6,034 bases of DNA from an uncultured Oscillospiraceae bacterium (GCA_902489335.1 CABTZO010000059.1:1-6034), one strand, 5' to 3'; positions 1-6,034 are shown, counted from the stretch's first letter. A program made the numbers and translations. The notes: generated by a model from the letters alone, not told the origin.

Positions 1-198
1 CTTGTAGCGGGAAAAACGCTGATTGTCATTGCACATCGATTATCTACTATCACATCAGCCGATAAGATTATCGTCATGAATGCAGGAAATATAGAAGCGG
101 AAGGAAAACATGAGGAGCTTACCCAAAATTGTGTTCTTTACAGAGAACTTTGGAATACACATATCAGCACGCTTGATATGAAGGAGGTATCAGCATGA
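1..198 (+). CDS. ABC half-transporter, exporter fold, C-terminal fragment (5' end outside window)
   Basis: Only the last 65 residues are visible, read in frame from base 1 to the TGA at 196-198. They are the end of an ABC nucleotide-binding domain: the switch (H-loop) motif IAHRLST with His at visible residue 12, then a strand of the type DKIIVMNAGNIEAEGKHEEL and a C-terminal helix (LYRELWNTHIST), as in type IV (exporter-fold) half-transporters. The Walker A, signature and Walker B motifs and the membrane domain lie upstream. The gene overlaps the next half-transporter by four bases (ATGA), which strongly suggests the two products form a heterodimer. I infer that they share one substrate. The fragment shows no sign of decay and is cut only by the window edge. 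Family assignment is firm; direction of transport and substrate cannot be read from this piece. Confidence 0.93.
   Translation, partial: LVAGKTLIVIAHRLSTITSADKIIVMNAGNIEAEGKHEELTQNCVLYRELWNTHISTLDMKEVSA
181..188 (+). promoter_or_regulatory. Strong ribosome binding site for the second half-transporter
   Basis: AAGGAGGT is a near-perfect match to the anti-Shine-Dalgarno sequence and ends six bases before the ATG at 195. It lies inside the end of the preceding gene and fixes the start of the next one in a four-base ATGA overlap. Confidence 0.85.
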
Positions 199-1949
199 TT
201 CAGATGTTCAGACGACTTTTGGATTTTTCCGGAATGGAAAGAAAAAGATTGATTTTATCGTTTATTTTTCATATGTGCAATTCCGTGTTTGAGATGCTTC
301 CCATTATGGCTGTGCTTGCAGTTTTGAACGGAATACTATTATCACTTTCAAGTGGCTTCATGTCGATTAAAACAATATGGGCAGCCTTGGGGATTATGCT
401 TTTAAGTATTTCAGGACGCATTCTATTTACGAATCTTTCCGCTGTAAAAAGAACCCTTGGAAGCTTTTCCATGTGTTCCAAATGGCGCATGGAGCTTGGC
501 GAAAAATTAAAACGCGTACCTATGGGATATTTTAATGAGCATCGCCTTGGAGATATTACAGCGGCAGTTACTACAACACTTGGAGATCTGGAAACCAATG
601 CAGTTACCGTCATGGAAGCGGTAGCCGGAGGATTTATCCACGCTGCAGTGATAGGGATATGGCTTTTGTTTTATGAATGGAAAATTGGAGTTTTGATGTT
701 CATAGGGCTTTTTCTTTCCCTTTGTGTGTACGCAAAAACACAAAAAGCTGGTATGAAATATTCTCCGCGCAGGCAAGCTGCACAGGCCGGACTTGTTACA
801 GGCATTTTAGAATATATACAGGGGATGTCCGTGATAAAGGCATTCGGACTTGCCGACCGTTCGGACAAATCCGTAGACGCTGCAATCAATGAAAGCGCAG
901 AGGCAAACATTGCTTTAGAAAAAGTTTTCTCCGGCTTAGCTGCCGTCTTTCAAATGATATTCAAATTTGCCAGATTCGCAATCCTTGTTGTTGCACCATA
1001 CCTGCTTATGAACGGAGAAATAACTCCTGAAAAGTGCCTGCTCCTTATTGTCGCAAGCTTTATGATTTATACGACTGTGGAGCTTGCAGGAAGTACGGCT
1101 GCCGTTGCAAGAGTTGTGGATGCTTCTTTAGACAGATTGGAAACAATATCCAATATTCCCCTTCTTGATGAAAAGGGAACAGACCTTATCCCGAAAGCAT
1201 ACGACATAACCGTTTCAAACATTTCCTTTGCATATGAGGAAAAGGAAATTCTGCACGATGTAAGCTTTTCTGTTCCTCAAGGTACGAGCTGTGCCATTGT
1301 AGGACCATCAGGCTCAGGAAAGACGACCCTTTGCAGTTTAATTGCACGCTTTTGGGACGTAAAAGATGGTGAGATTCTTTTAGGTGGCGTTAATGTAAAA
1401 GACTATACTTGCGATAGCCTTCTTAAGAATTTTTCCATTGTGTTTCAAAGGGTTTACCTTTTTGAAGATACCATTGAAAATAACATTCTTTTTGGAAAAC
1501 CGCAGTCAACAAAAGAAGAAATAGTGTCCGCGGCAAAGAAAGCATGCTGCCATGATTTCATATCCGCACTTCCGGATGGATACCAAACAAAGATTGGAGA
1601 AGGAGGTGCAACCCTTTCCGGCGGTGAGAAGCAGCGAATCTCTATCGCACGAGCGATTTTGAAAGATGCACCTGTTGTCATTTTAGATGAGGCTACGGCA
1701 AGTGTCGATCCTGAAAACGAACGGGAATTGCAGCAGGCTATTTCAGAGCTGACAAAAAATAAAACGCTTCTGATGATTGCTCACAGGTTGAATACAGTTC
1801 GAGAAGCAGATCAAATTCTTGTTCTTGAAAATGGACGAATTGTGCAAAGAGGAAAACATCAGGAGCTGATACAGCAGGAAGGACTTTATCGACGATTTGT
1901 TGAAATTCGGGGAAATGCAATTGGATGGAAATTAGGAGGCCTGGAATGA
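195..1949 (+). CDS. ABC half-transporter, exporter fold (membrane domain fused to ATPase), YbtP/YbtQ- or IrtA/B-like
   Basis: A complete 584-residue half-transporter with a membrane domain followed by an ATPase, the normal length for this family. About six hydrophobic segments are visible (roughly residues 19-44, 58-80, 137-157, 160-182, 243-272, 280-305). The ATPase has an A-loop Tyr347, Walker A GPSGSGKTT (370-378), Q-loop Gln418, signature LSGGEKQ (474-480), Walker B ending in Asp498 with catalytic Glu499, D-loop ASVD, and switch His530, so it should hydrolyse ATP. It almost certainly pairs with the half-transporter just upstream. Automated annotation would probably say multidrug exporter. 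However, family members placed in pairs within siderophore loci (YbtP/YbtQ, IrtA/IrtB) act as importers, and the downstream ECF importer and two enzymes suggest a specific metabolite rather than drugs. That role is inferred. The start at 195 is supported by the strong ribosome binding site. No inactivating change was seen. Confidence 0.95.
   Translation: MIQMFRRLLDFSGMERKRLILSFIFHMCNSVFEMLPIMAVLAVLNGILLSLSSGFMSIKTIWAALGIMLLSISGRILFTNLSAVKRTLGSFSMCSKWRMELGEKLKRVPMGYFNEHRLGDITAAVTTTLGDLETNAVTVMEAVAGGFIHAAVIGIWLLFYEWKIGVLMFIGLFLSLCVYAKTQKAGMKYSPRRQAAQAGLVTGILEYIQGMSVIKAFGLADRSDKSVDAAINESAEANIALEKVFSGLAAVFQMIFKFARFAILVVAPYLLMNGEITPEKCLLLIVASFMIYTTVELAGSTAAVARVVDASLDRLETISNIPLLDEKGTDLIPKAYDITVSNISFAYEEKEILHDVSFSVPQGTSCAIVGPSGSGKTTLCSLIARFWDVKDGEILLGGVNVKDYTCDSLLKNFSIVFQRVYLFEDTIENNILFGKPQSTKEEIVSAAKKACCHDFISALPDGYQTKIGEGGATLSGGEKQRISIARAILKDAPVVILDEATASVDPENERELQQAISELTKNKTLLMIAHRLNTVREADQILVLENGRIVQRGKHQELIQQEGLYRRFVEIRGNAIGWKLGGLE
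1934..1939 (+). promoter_or_regulatory. Ribosome binding site deciding the start of the hydrolase-like gene
   Basis: AGGAGG ends six bases before the ATG at 1946. This favours that start over the in-frame upstream ATG at 1925, which would extend the overlap with the transporter gene and lacks a comparable site. Confidence 0.85.
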
Positions 1950-2530
1950 CATACAAAAAATTTTACTTCGGAAAGTTAAATGCACAGATATTAAAAAAAA
2001 TAGATGCGGAACATAAAACAAAAATGAAGCAGCTCATCAAAGAAATCAATCAAGGATCATGGACGGAAAAACAGAAAAAAAGGCAAAAAAGAAGCATTAT
2101 TTCAAATATAGCCCTATACCGATGTTTCATAGATAAAGGGCTTTCAAAAAATGAGGCAAAAGAATTGGTAAAGGAGCATTCATTTTATGTTGCCCAAAAG
2201 GCACATAAGCTTTTGAAAACATTTTTTTATATCCCCGGGTTTTTCAGGCTGTTCCGCTTGTTTATGAAAAAAGGGATGTCGGGCGATGAAATATGGAAAA
2301 GCAGAATCCTGTCGGATGACGGGGAATACTACCGTGTCGATGTGCTCAAGTGCCTTTGGGCGGATACCTGCAATTTTTTTGAATGCCCAGAGCTTTGTGA
2401 GATATTCTGTCTGTGTGATCATATCGTATTCGGAAATATAAAGGGATTTGTATTTGAAAGAAGTCAGACACTGGGAATGAACGGTGAAAAATGCGACTTT
2501 TGCTTCATAAATAGGAAAGGGGAAAGTTAA
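1946..2530 (+). CDS. L-2-amino-thiazoline-4-carboxylic acid hydrolase-like protein, cysteine-rich
   Basis: A 194-residue soluble protein that starts inside the preceding stop codon (ATGA overlap). The first 130 residues are basic and mostly helical. The C-terminal third carries the pattern I associate with the ATC hydrolase family: Cys136, then CPELC (147-151), C-x-x-D (Cys155 to Asp158), and a final R-x-x-TLxxxGxxxCDF block (Arg172 to Phe185). The founding Pseudomonas enzyme opens the thiazoline ring of L-2-amino-thiazoline-4-carboxylate on the route to L-cysteine. Many relatives in anaerobes are uncharacterised, so the reaction here is unknown. Eight cysteines fall between residues 136 and 186, plus Cys59. 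There is no signal peptide or membrane segment, so it should act in the cytoplasm. Its position between an ABC pair and a methyltransferase suggests it processes the transported compound, perhaps opening a thiazoline ring. Family assignment is from memory of the motif pattern. Confidence 0.78.
   Translation: MTYKKFYFGKLNAQILKKIDAEHKTKMKQLIKEINQGSWTEKQKKRQKRSIISNIALYRCFIDKGLSKNEAKELVKEHSFYVAQKAHKLLKTFFYIPGFFRLFRLFMKKGMSGDEIWKSRILSDDGEYYRVDVLKCLWADTCNFFECPELCEIFCLCDHIVFGNIKGFVFERSQTLGMNGEKCDFCFINRKGES
2519..2523 (+). promoter_or_regulatory. Modest ribosome binding site for the methyltransferase gene
   Basis: A purine-rich stretch with GGGGA seven bases before the ATG at 2531 is the only candidate site. 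It is weaker than the sites of neighbouring genes. The start directly abuts the previous stop (TAAATG), so ribosome re-initiation probably contributes. Confidence 0.5.
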
Positions 2531-3271
2531 ATGAATAAGGCTGAGGAAAAATGGTCCGGGGATGCCGGAAAAATGAAAATGTTTCTTCTTCAAGAAATAG
2601 AAGAAAGAGGTCTGGAATGGAGAGGTTTGTTAGAACGGTGTCTTGGAGATTGTCAAAAAAACAAAATTTTAGATGTCGGATGTGGAACCGGGTTTATTTC
2701 GCTGCTTCTTGCACAAATTGGGTGTGATGTCATTGCAATAGACAATAATGTCGCAATGCTCAAGGAAGCTGAAAAAATATCTGAGGAGTTAGGATTTTCA
2801 AATAAAATCACTTTTATGCTTAAAGACACAGAGTTAGTGGATTTTCCCGATAATACCTTTAATGCAGTGGTCTCAAGACATGCCTTTTGGCTATTTAATA
2901 ATCCGAAAAAAGTTTATGCGCAGTGGTACAGAATTTTGAAATCCGGCGGTTGTATGCTGAATTTAGATGCAAATTGGCTTTTCCCTTTTTGGGGAGAGGA
3001 ACAGGCAAAGCTCTTTCAGTCAGATGAAAACATTTTAACAAAACGCTACGGCAAATTTCAGGATTATTATCATGATACAGATATGATGGACGAATTGAAA
3101 AAACTCCCTTTAAGTTATATAAAACGCCCGGAATGGGATTTGGAAACATGCAGAGAAACAGGTTTTAAGAACATTGAAACAGAGACACTGTTACAGGAAA
3201 AGTATTGGAATCCTTTTATGGCACGCAGGTATCGCACGATGCCGACCTTTATCATCAAAGCTCAAAAGTAA
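2531..3271 (+). CDS. Class I SAM-dependent methyltransferase
   Basis: A 246-residue cytoplasmic enzyme with a Rossmann-type methyltransferase core. Motif I is ILDVGCGTG (46-54), which binds S-adenosylmethionine. The acidic residue ending strand 2 is Asp71 (VIAIDNN), expected to hold the ribose. Asp99 fits the adenine-contact position. Motif IV-like VVSRHAFW spans 113-120, and the post-core RILKSGG is at 134-140. A following LDANW (145-149) recalls a subgroup with a D-x-NW motif that I remember beside metal or peptide transporter genes; that recollection should be tested. The acceptor is unknown. The N-terminus before motif I is short (about 44 residues). The gene starts directly after the hydrolase stop codon and 19 bases before the ECF S component, so it is embedded in a transport operon, and its substrate is plausibly the transported molecule or its breakdown product. 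The 'ubiquinone/menaquinone methyltransferase' label often given to such proteins would be misleading here. Confidence 0.9.
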   Translation: MNKAEEKWSGDAGKMKMFLLQEIEERGLEWRGLLERCLGDCQKNKILDVGCGTGFISLLLAQIGCDVIAIDNNVAMLKEAEKISEELGFSNKITFMLKDTELVDFPDNTFNAVVSRHAFWLFNNPKKVYAQWYRILKSGGCMLNLDANWLFPFWGEEQAKLFQSDENILTKRYGKFQDYYHDTDMMDELKKLPLSYIKRPEWDLETCRETGFKNIETETLLQEKYWNPFMARRYRTMPTFIIKAQK

Positions 3272-3278
3272 TATTTAC

Positions 3279-3283
3279 GGAGG
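3279..3283 (+). promoter_or_regulatory. Ribosome binding site for the ECF S component
   Basis: GGAGG ends seven bases before the ATG at 3291, within the 19-base gap after the methyltransferase. The gap contains no promoter or terminator that I can see. Confidence 0.8.
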
Positions 3284-3290
3284 AAAATAA

Positions 3291-3899
3291 ATGAAAAAAA
3301 ATAAAGCATTAAAATGGGAAATTAAAGATGTCATTGCGGCTGCTCTGTTGAGTCTCTTTCTCATTCTCATCCAGTTTATTGTAAATATGGTATGCATGAC
3401 CAATCATTTTGTCAGTATGGTTTTATCAGTTGGTTTTACCATGTTCTTATGTGCACCTGTCTATTATCTGCTTTTGTGTCGGGTAAGGAAGCACTTTGTC
3501 AGCCTTGTTTATATGAGTATCGTCGGTATGATTTATCTGTTGATGGGGAACTGGTATCTTTTACCGTACTTTGTTGCAATTGGTATGATATGCGAAGCAA
3601 TCTTGTGGAAAGATTGTTCTGAAAGGAATTCAAAACAAATTATAGCATCGTGGACTGTTGCCAGTCTTTTATATAACGGTGTCAATTTACTGCCGATTTG
3701 GTTCTTTTGGGAAACCTATTACAGCTTTGCAAAAAGCGGTGGCATGGATCAAAGCTATATAGACTCATATATCAGCTACTATAAGACTCCCGGATGGATT
3801 ATATTCATTGTTATCTTTACGGCGATATGTGGGCTTGCGGGTGGTCTGGCAGGCAAAAAAATTATGGGAAAACATTTCAAAAAAACGGGACTTCTATAA
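3291..3899 (+). CDS. ECF transporter S component, Trep_Strep (MptS-like) family
   Basis: A 202-residue integral membrane protein with about six hydrophobic segments (near residues 13-35, 40-62, 68-85, 87-105, 115-140, 168-192) and a basic C-terminus. It resembles the Trep_Strep family (TIGR02185 type): a GNWYLLP stretch near 86-92, the LLPIWFFW-E-x-YY stretch at 133-144, and the ending GGLAGKKIMGKHFKK, which matches the usual GxxGKKxxKKHFxKxG close of the family. S components bind the substrate and deliver it through the T component and ATPases. The Trep_Strep family has no firmly established ligand as far as I know. Its own T and ATPase genes follow directly, so this is a dedicated (group I) ECF system rather than one sharing a common energising module. 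The gene overlaps the T component by one base (TAATG). An eight-A run directly follows the start codon. Confidence 0.88.
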   Translation: MKKNKALKWEIKDVIAAALLSLFLILIQFIVNMVCMTNHFVSMVLSVGFTMFLCAPVYYLLLCRVRKHFVSLVYMSIVGMIYLLMGNWYLLPYFVAIGMICEAILWKDCSERNSKQIIASWTVASLLYNGVNLLPIWFFWETYYSFAKSGGMDQSYIDSYISYYKTPGWIIFIVIFTAICGLAGGLAGKKIMGKHFKKTGLL

Positions 3900-4594
3900 T
3901 GAGAAAAATTTCTTTTGCTGTCATAACTAAAATATGGGGATTCATTTGTGTACTAATAGCCATTTATATGGGAAAAGATGTCGTTTTCAGCTGCATCCTT
4001 ACAATTGCCACTTTTTTATATTTAGGTATACAAGGGAAATGGAAAATCGTATTTGATTACGGCATATTCTATATCTTATTGGGAATTTTACTCTACGCCA
4101 TACAACGTTTCGGACTCCATATGCTGATTTTTTCGGAGTTTTATGTGCTGATGCTTTGGAATCTTTCTCCTGCTTTCTTGGTATCATGGGATTTGATTAC
4201 AACACCGCCTGGAAAAATTTCGGCATTCCTAAGTTCCATTCACCTTCCTACATCCGTTATTTTGGGTGTCCTTGTAGTATTTAGATTCTTCCCTACCATG
4301 AAATCGGAGTTAAGGAGTGTGTATCTATCTATGAAAAACAGAAATTTGACAGGTCTTAAACAGATATTGAAAGCACCCGCAAAGACATGTGAATATGTGC
4401 TGATTCCCCTACTCGTCAGAATCTTGATGATAGCAGATCAGCTTTCCGTTTCAGCTATTGCAAGAGGTGGGGAATCACCGGGGAAAAGAAGCAGCTACTA
4501 TGAGAGCAAGATTGAAATAACGGATATATTTGCCATGATTTTATGGTTCGCTTTGATATCGGGTTATTTATGGATAGGAGGCATGAGAATATGA
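3899..4594 (+). CDS. ecfT: ECF transporter transmembrane (T) component, EcfT/CbiQ family
   Basis: A 231-residue membrane protein with hydrophobic segments near residues 8-24, 27-44, 50-70, 74-98, 113-131 and 213-228, in the CbiQ/EcfT pattern. The cytoplasmic part includes the two coupling helices that dock into the ATPases. The second holds a canonical ARG motif (188-190, in SAIARGGESP). The first reads MKNRNL (145-150), where most family members have x-R-G, so this position is NRN. I chose the ATG at 3899 because it overlaps the S-component stop by one base (TAATG) and gives a protein of normal length; the upstream in-frame ATG at 3794 would add 35 residues read from inside the S gene. No clear ribosome binding site precedes 3899, so translation likely depends on coupling. 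It links the S component upstream to the fused ATPase downstream, with which it overlaps by four bases. Confidence 0.9.
   Translation: MRKISFAVITKIWGFICVLIAIYMGKDVVFSCILTIATFLYLGIQGKWKIVFDYGIFYILLGILLYAIQRFGLHMLIFSEFYVLMLWNLSPAFLVSWDLITTPPGKISAFLSSIHLPTSVILGVLVVFRFFPTMKSELRSVYLSMKNRNLTGLKQILKAPAKTCEYVLIPLLVRILMIADQLSVSAIARGGESPGKRSSYYESKIEITDIFAMILWFALISGYLWIGGMRI
4575..4581 (+). promoter_or_regulatory. Ribosome binding site deciding the start of the fused ATPase
   Basis: TAGGAGG ends nine bases before the ATG at 4591. It supports the ATGA-overlap start over the in-frame ATG at 4543, which would add 16 residues unlike any ABC domain. The ATG at 4583 is out of frame. Confidence 0.82.
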
Positions 4595-5988
4595 TCGACT
4601 TACAGAATGTTTCCTTTCAGTATGCGGATAGCAATTATGGTGTGACGAATATAAATTTAGTGATAAAAGCCGGTGAATGTGTGGTTTTGACAGGAAAATC
4701 AGGATGTGGAAAAACGACCATTACAAGACTTATCAACGGTCTTGCTCCAAAATATTACAAAGGAACAAAAAAAGGCAGTATACGAATTGCAGGAAAAGAT
4801 ATTGAAATGATGCCGTCCTATGATATCGGTAAAATTGTTGGCAGCATATTTCAAGATCCTCAAAGACAATTCTTTTCATCAGAGCTTGAGGGTGAAATAG
4901 CATTTGGATGTGAAAATTACGGTTTCTCAAAGTTTGAAATTCAAAAAAGAACAAAGGATGCTATTCATAAGATGAGATTGGAAAACATAGGAAAGATTTC
5001 CTTAGATTTGCTTTCAAGTGGTGAAAAACAACGAGCAGCAGTAGCTTCTGTATATGCAATGCATCCGGAGGTTTTTGTGTTTGATGAGCCGACTGCAAAT
5101 CTGGACAAAGACGGCATCATTCAAATGAAAAACATCCTTATGCAGTTAAAGAAAGCAGGATACACATTGCTGATTGCCGAGCATCGTCTCAGTTGGACAG
5201 AAGAACTTGCCGACAGGTATTTATATATGAAAGACGGACAGATACAGCATGAATATTCTTCTTTAGAATTTAGTACAATGAATGACTTGGAACGCATTTC
5301 AAAGGGACTTCGCCGTATTATAAATAAACCTTTTACAAAACAGATTGCCCCACCCCGAACGGACAATATTGCAATACAAGGAGAAAGGCTCTCTCTCAAG
5401 AAAAATAAAAAACAAATATTAAAAAATGTGGATATTTTTGCTAATGAGAAAAGTGTTACTGCAATCACAGGCAACAATGGTGCGGGAAAAACCAGTTTAG
5501 CTTTAATTTTAAGCGGACTTGAAAAATTAACAGAAGGTAATGTTTATATTCATGGTGAGAAGGCAGGGTACAGAGAACTTTGCAAACATACCTATTACTG
5601 TTCAAATGACACAGGGACACAATTTTTTACAGAAAGCATTTCAAAAGAACTTTTGCTTGGAACAAAATATGATGCAGAGAATTTAGAAAATGCAAAAAAA
5701 TTGCTTAAGGATATGTGTTTATACGAATATAAAGATTCTCATCCTGCTTCCTTGTCGGGAGGTCAAAAACAAAGACTTGCAGTATGCTGTGCGTTGTTGT
5801 CAGGTAAAGATATTTTGATACTTGACGAACCGACCAGTGGCTTGGATGCCGAAAATATGTTTTTGATTGCAAGGGAACTAAAGAAAGCTGCAGAAAAAGA
5901 AAAAACTATTTTGGTAATCACTCATGATGAGGAATTTATGGATGCTTGCTGTGAATACAGAATAAGTATCGATAAAACGCAAAAATAA
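4591..5988 (+). CDS. ecfA: ECF transporter ATPase, two ABC domains fused (EcfA1-EcfA2-like)
   Basis: A 465-residue cytoplasmic protein made of two ABC ATPase domains joined by a linker at about residues 225-270. Domain 1 has Walker A GKSGCGKTT (35-43), Q-loop Gln88 in FQDPQRQFF, signature LSSGEKQ (141-147), Walker B Asp165/Glu166 and switch His198. Domain 2 has Walker A GNNGAGKTS (294-302), signature LSGGQKQ (388-394), Walker B Asp412/Glu413 and switch His445. The FQDPxxQFF-type Q-loop is typical of ECF/cobalt transporter ATPases. In domain 2 the matching stretch is SNDTGTQFF (338-346), so the usual Q-loop Gln aligns with Asn339, an unusual change. All ATP-contacting and catalytic residues are otherwise present in both domains, so two active sites are expected. 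The protein would power the S and T components encoded just upstream. The start at 4591 begins with the expected first strand (IDLQNVSFQY). Confidence 0.95.
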   Translation: MIDLQNVSFQYADSNYGVTNINLVIKAGECVVLTGKSGCGKTTITRLINGLAPKYYKGTKKGSIRIAGKDIEMMPSYDIGKIVGSIFQDPQRQFFSSELEGEIAFGCENYGFSKFEIQKRTKDAIHKMRLENIGKISLDLLSSGEKQRAAVASVYAMHPEVFVFDEPTANLDKDGIIQMKNILMQLKKAGYTLLIAEHRLSWTEELADRYLYMKDGQIQHEYSSLEFSTMNDLERISKGLRRIINKPFTKQIAPPRTDNIAIQGERLSLKKNKKQILKNVDIFANEKSVTAITGNNGAGKTSLALILSGLEKLTEGNVYIHGEKAGYRELCKHTYYCSNDTGTQFFTESISKELLLGTKYDAENLENAKKLLKDMCLYEYKDSHPASLSGGQKQRLAVCCALLSGKDILILDEPTSGLDAENMFLIARELKKAAEKEKTILVITHDEEFMDACCEYRISIDKTQK

Positions 5989-5993
5989 AGGAC

Positions 5994-6001
5994 AAGGAGG
6001 G
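5994..6001 (+). promoter_or_regulatory. Strong ribosome binding site for the next gene
   Basis: AAGGAGGG lies in the 21-base gap after the ATPase and ends eight bases before the ATG at 6010. With no terminator-like hairpin in this gap, the next gene appears to belong to the same operon. Confidence 0.82.
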
Positions 6002-6009
6002 TTTTTATA

Positions 6010-6034
6010 ATGGATGTTCGTGATAAATTACTTA
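6010..6034 (+). CDS. Start of a further gene in the operon (cut by window edge)
   Basis: Only the first eight codons are present, reading MDVRDKLL, preceded by a strong ribosome binding site. This is too short to name a family. An alternative ATG at 6014 in another frame (MFVINYL) is less well placed relative to the site (12 bases). In comparable loci the next gene may be a further transporter or a biosynthetic gene, but nothing visible here decides this. Confidence 0.6.

Noticed and set aside
677..892. A 71-codon plus-strand open frame inside the half-transporter gene
   Set aside because: It lies wholly inside a well-conserved membrane domain in another frame, has no ribosome binding site and shows no family resemblance.
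195..1949. Calling the complete half-transporter a multidrug exporter
   Set aside because: The fold alone does not show direction or substrate, and the adjacent ECF importer and enzymes suggest a dedicated substrate, so a drug-efflux label is not supported.
2180..2593. A 137-codon minus-strand open frame across the hydrolase/methyltransferase junction
   Set aside because: It is antisense to two recognisable genes, its translation shows no recognisable motif, and no minus-strand ribosome binding site stands out.
3291..3304. The eight-A run after the S-component start codon as a programmed slippage site
   Set aside because: A-runs from Lys/Asn codons are common in AT-rich genes at N-termini, and no alternative product would result from a shift here.
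3392..3622. A 76-codon plus-strand open frame inside the S component
   Set aside because: It is a shifted-frame shadow of the S component, whose own frame carries the family motifs and a good ribosome binding site.
5121..5477. A 118-codon minus-strand open frame within the ATPase gene
   Set aside because: It covers conserved coding sequence of the fused ATPase on the other strand and has no supporting signals.
1..6034. A search by eye for insertion sequences, inverted repeats, CRISPR, tRNAs, riboswitches and intrinsic terminators
   Set aside because: The window is almost entirely coding, gaps are at most 21 bases, and no such structure was recognised.

Overview
The window is a single, tightly packed, forward-strand operon fragment from a low-GC Gram-positive bacterium, most likely Firmicutes/Clostridia-like. 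The support is AT-rich codon use, strong AGGAGG-type ribosome binding sites, and protein families typical of that group. I cannot name a genus. No gene is convincingly encoded on the minus strand, no intergenic gap exceeds 21 bases, and no promoter, terminator, tRNA, mobile element, repeat array or CRISPR is visible. The operon continues beyond both edges, so its promoter and probably its regulator lie upstream of base 1.

Layout: (1) 1-198, the C-terminal end of one exporter-fold ABC half-transporter. (2) 195-1949, a complete second half-transporter; the two very probably form a heterodimer. (3) 1946-2530, a small cysteine-rich protein resembling the L-2-amino-thiazoline-4-carboxylate (ATC) hydrolase family. 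(4) 2531-3271, a class I SAM-dependent methyltransferase. (5) 3291-3899, a membrane protein of the Trep_Strep type, the substrate-binding (S) component of an energy-coupling factor (ECF) transporter. (6) 3899-4594, the ECF transmembrane (T) component. (7) 4591-5988, a fused two-domain ECF ATPase. (8) 6010 to the edge, the first eight codons of another gene with a strong ribosome binding site.

Four of the seven junctions are 1- or 4-base stop/start overlaps and a fifth is directly abutting, so the genes look translationally coupled and built to be made together. The inferred theme is handling of one small molecule by two different ABC systems (an exporter-fold heterodimer and a complete S-T-AA ECF importer) with two soluble enzymes between them. 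Exporter-fold ABC pairs of this kind are known in siderophore loci (YbtP/YbtQ of yersiniabactin, IrtA/IrtB of mycobactin), where they import. A hydrolase related to thiazoline ring-opening enzymes would fit a thiazoline-containing metallophore or a cysteine-derived heterocycle. This substrate assignment is a hypothesis; the sequence shows the architecture but not the ligand.

Points that deserve attention are the eight cysteines packed into the C-terminal part of the hydrolase-like protein, a Q-loop in the second ATPase domain where the usual Gln appears to be Asn, and a non-canonical first coupling motif (NRN instead of x-R-G) in the T component.
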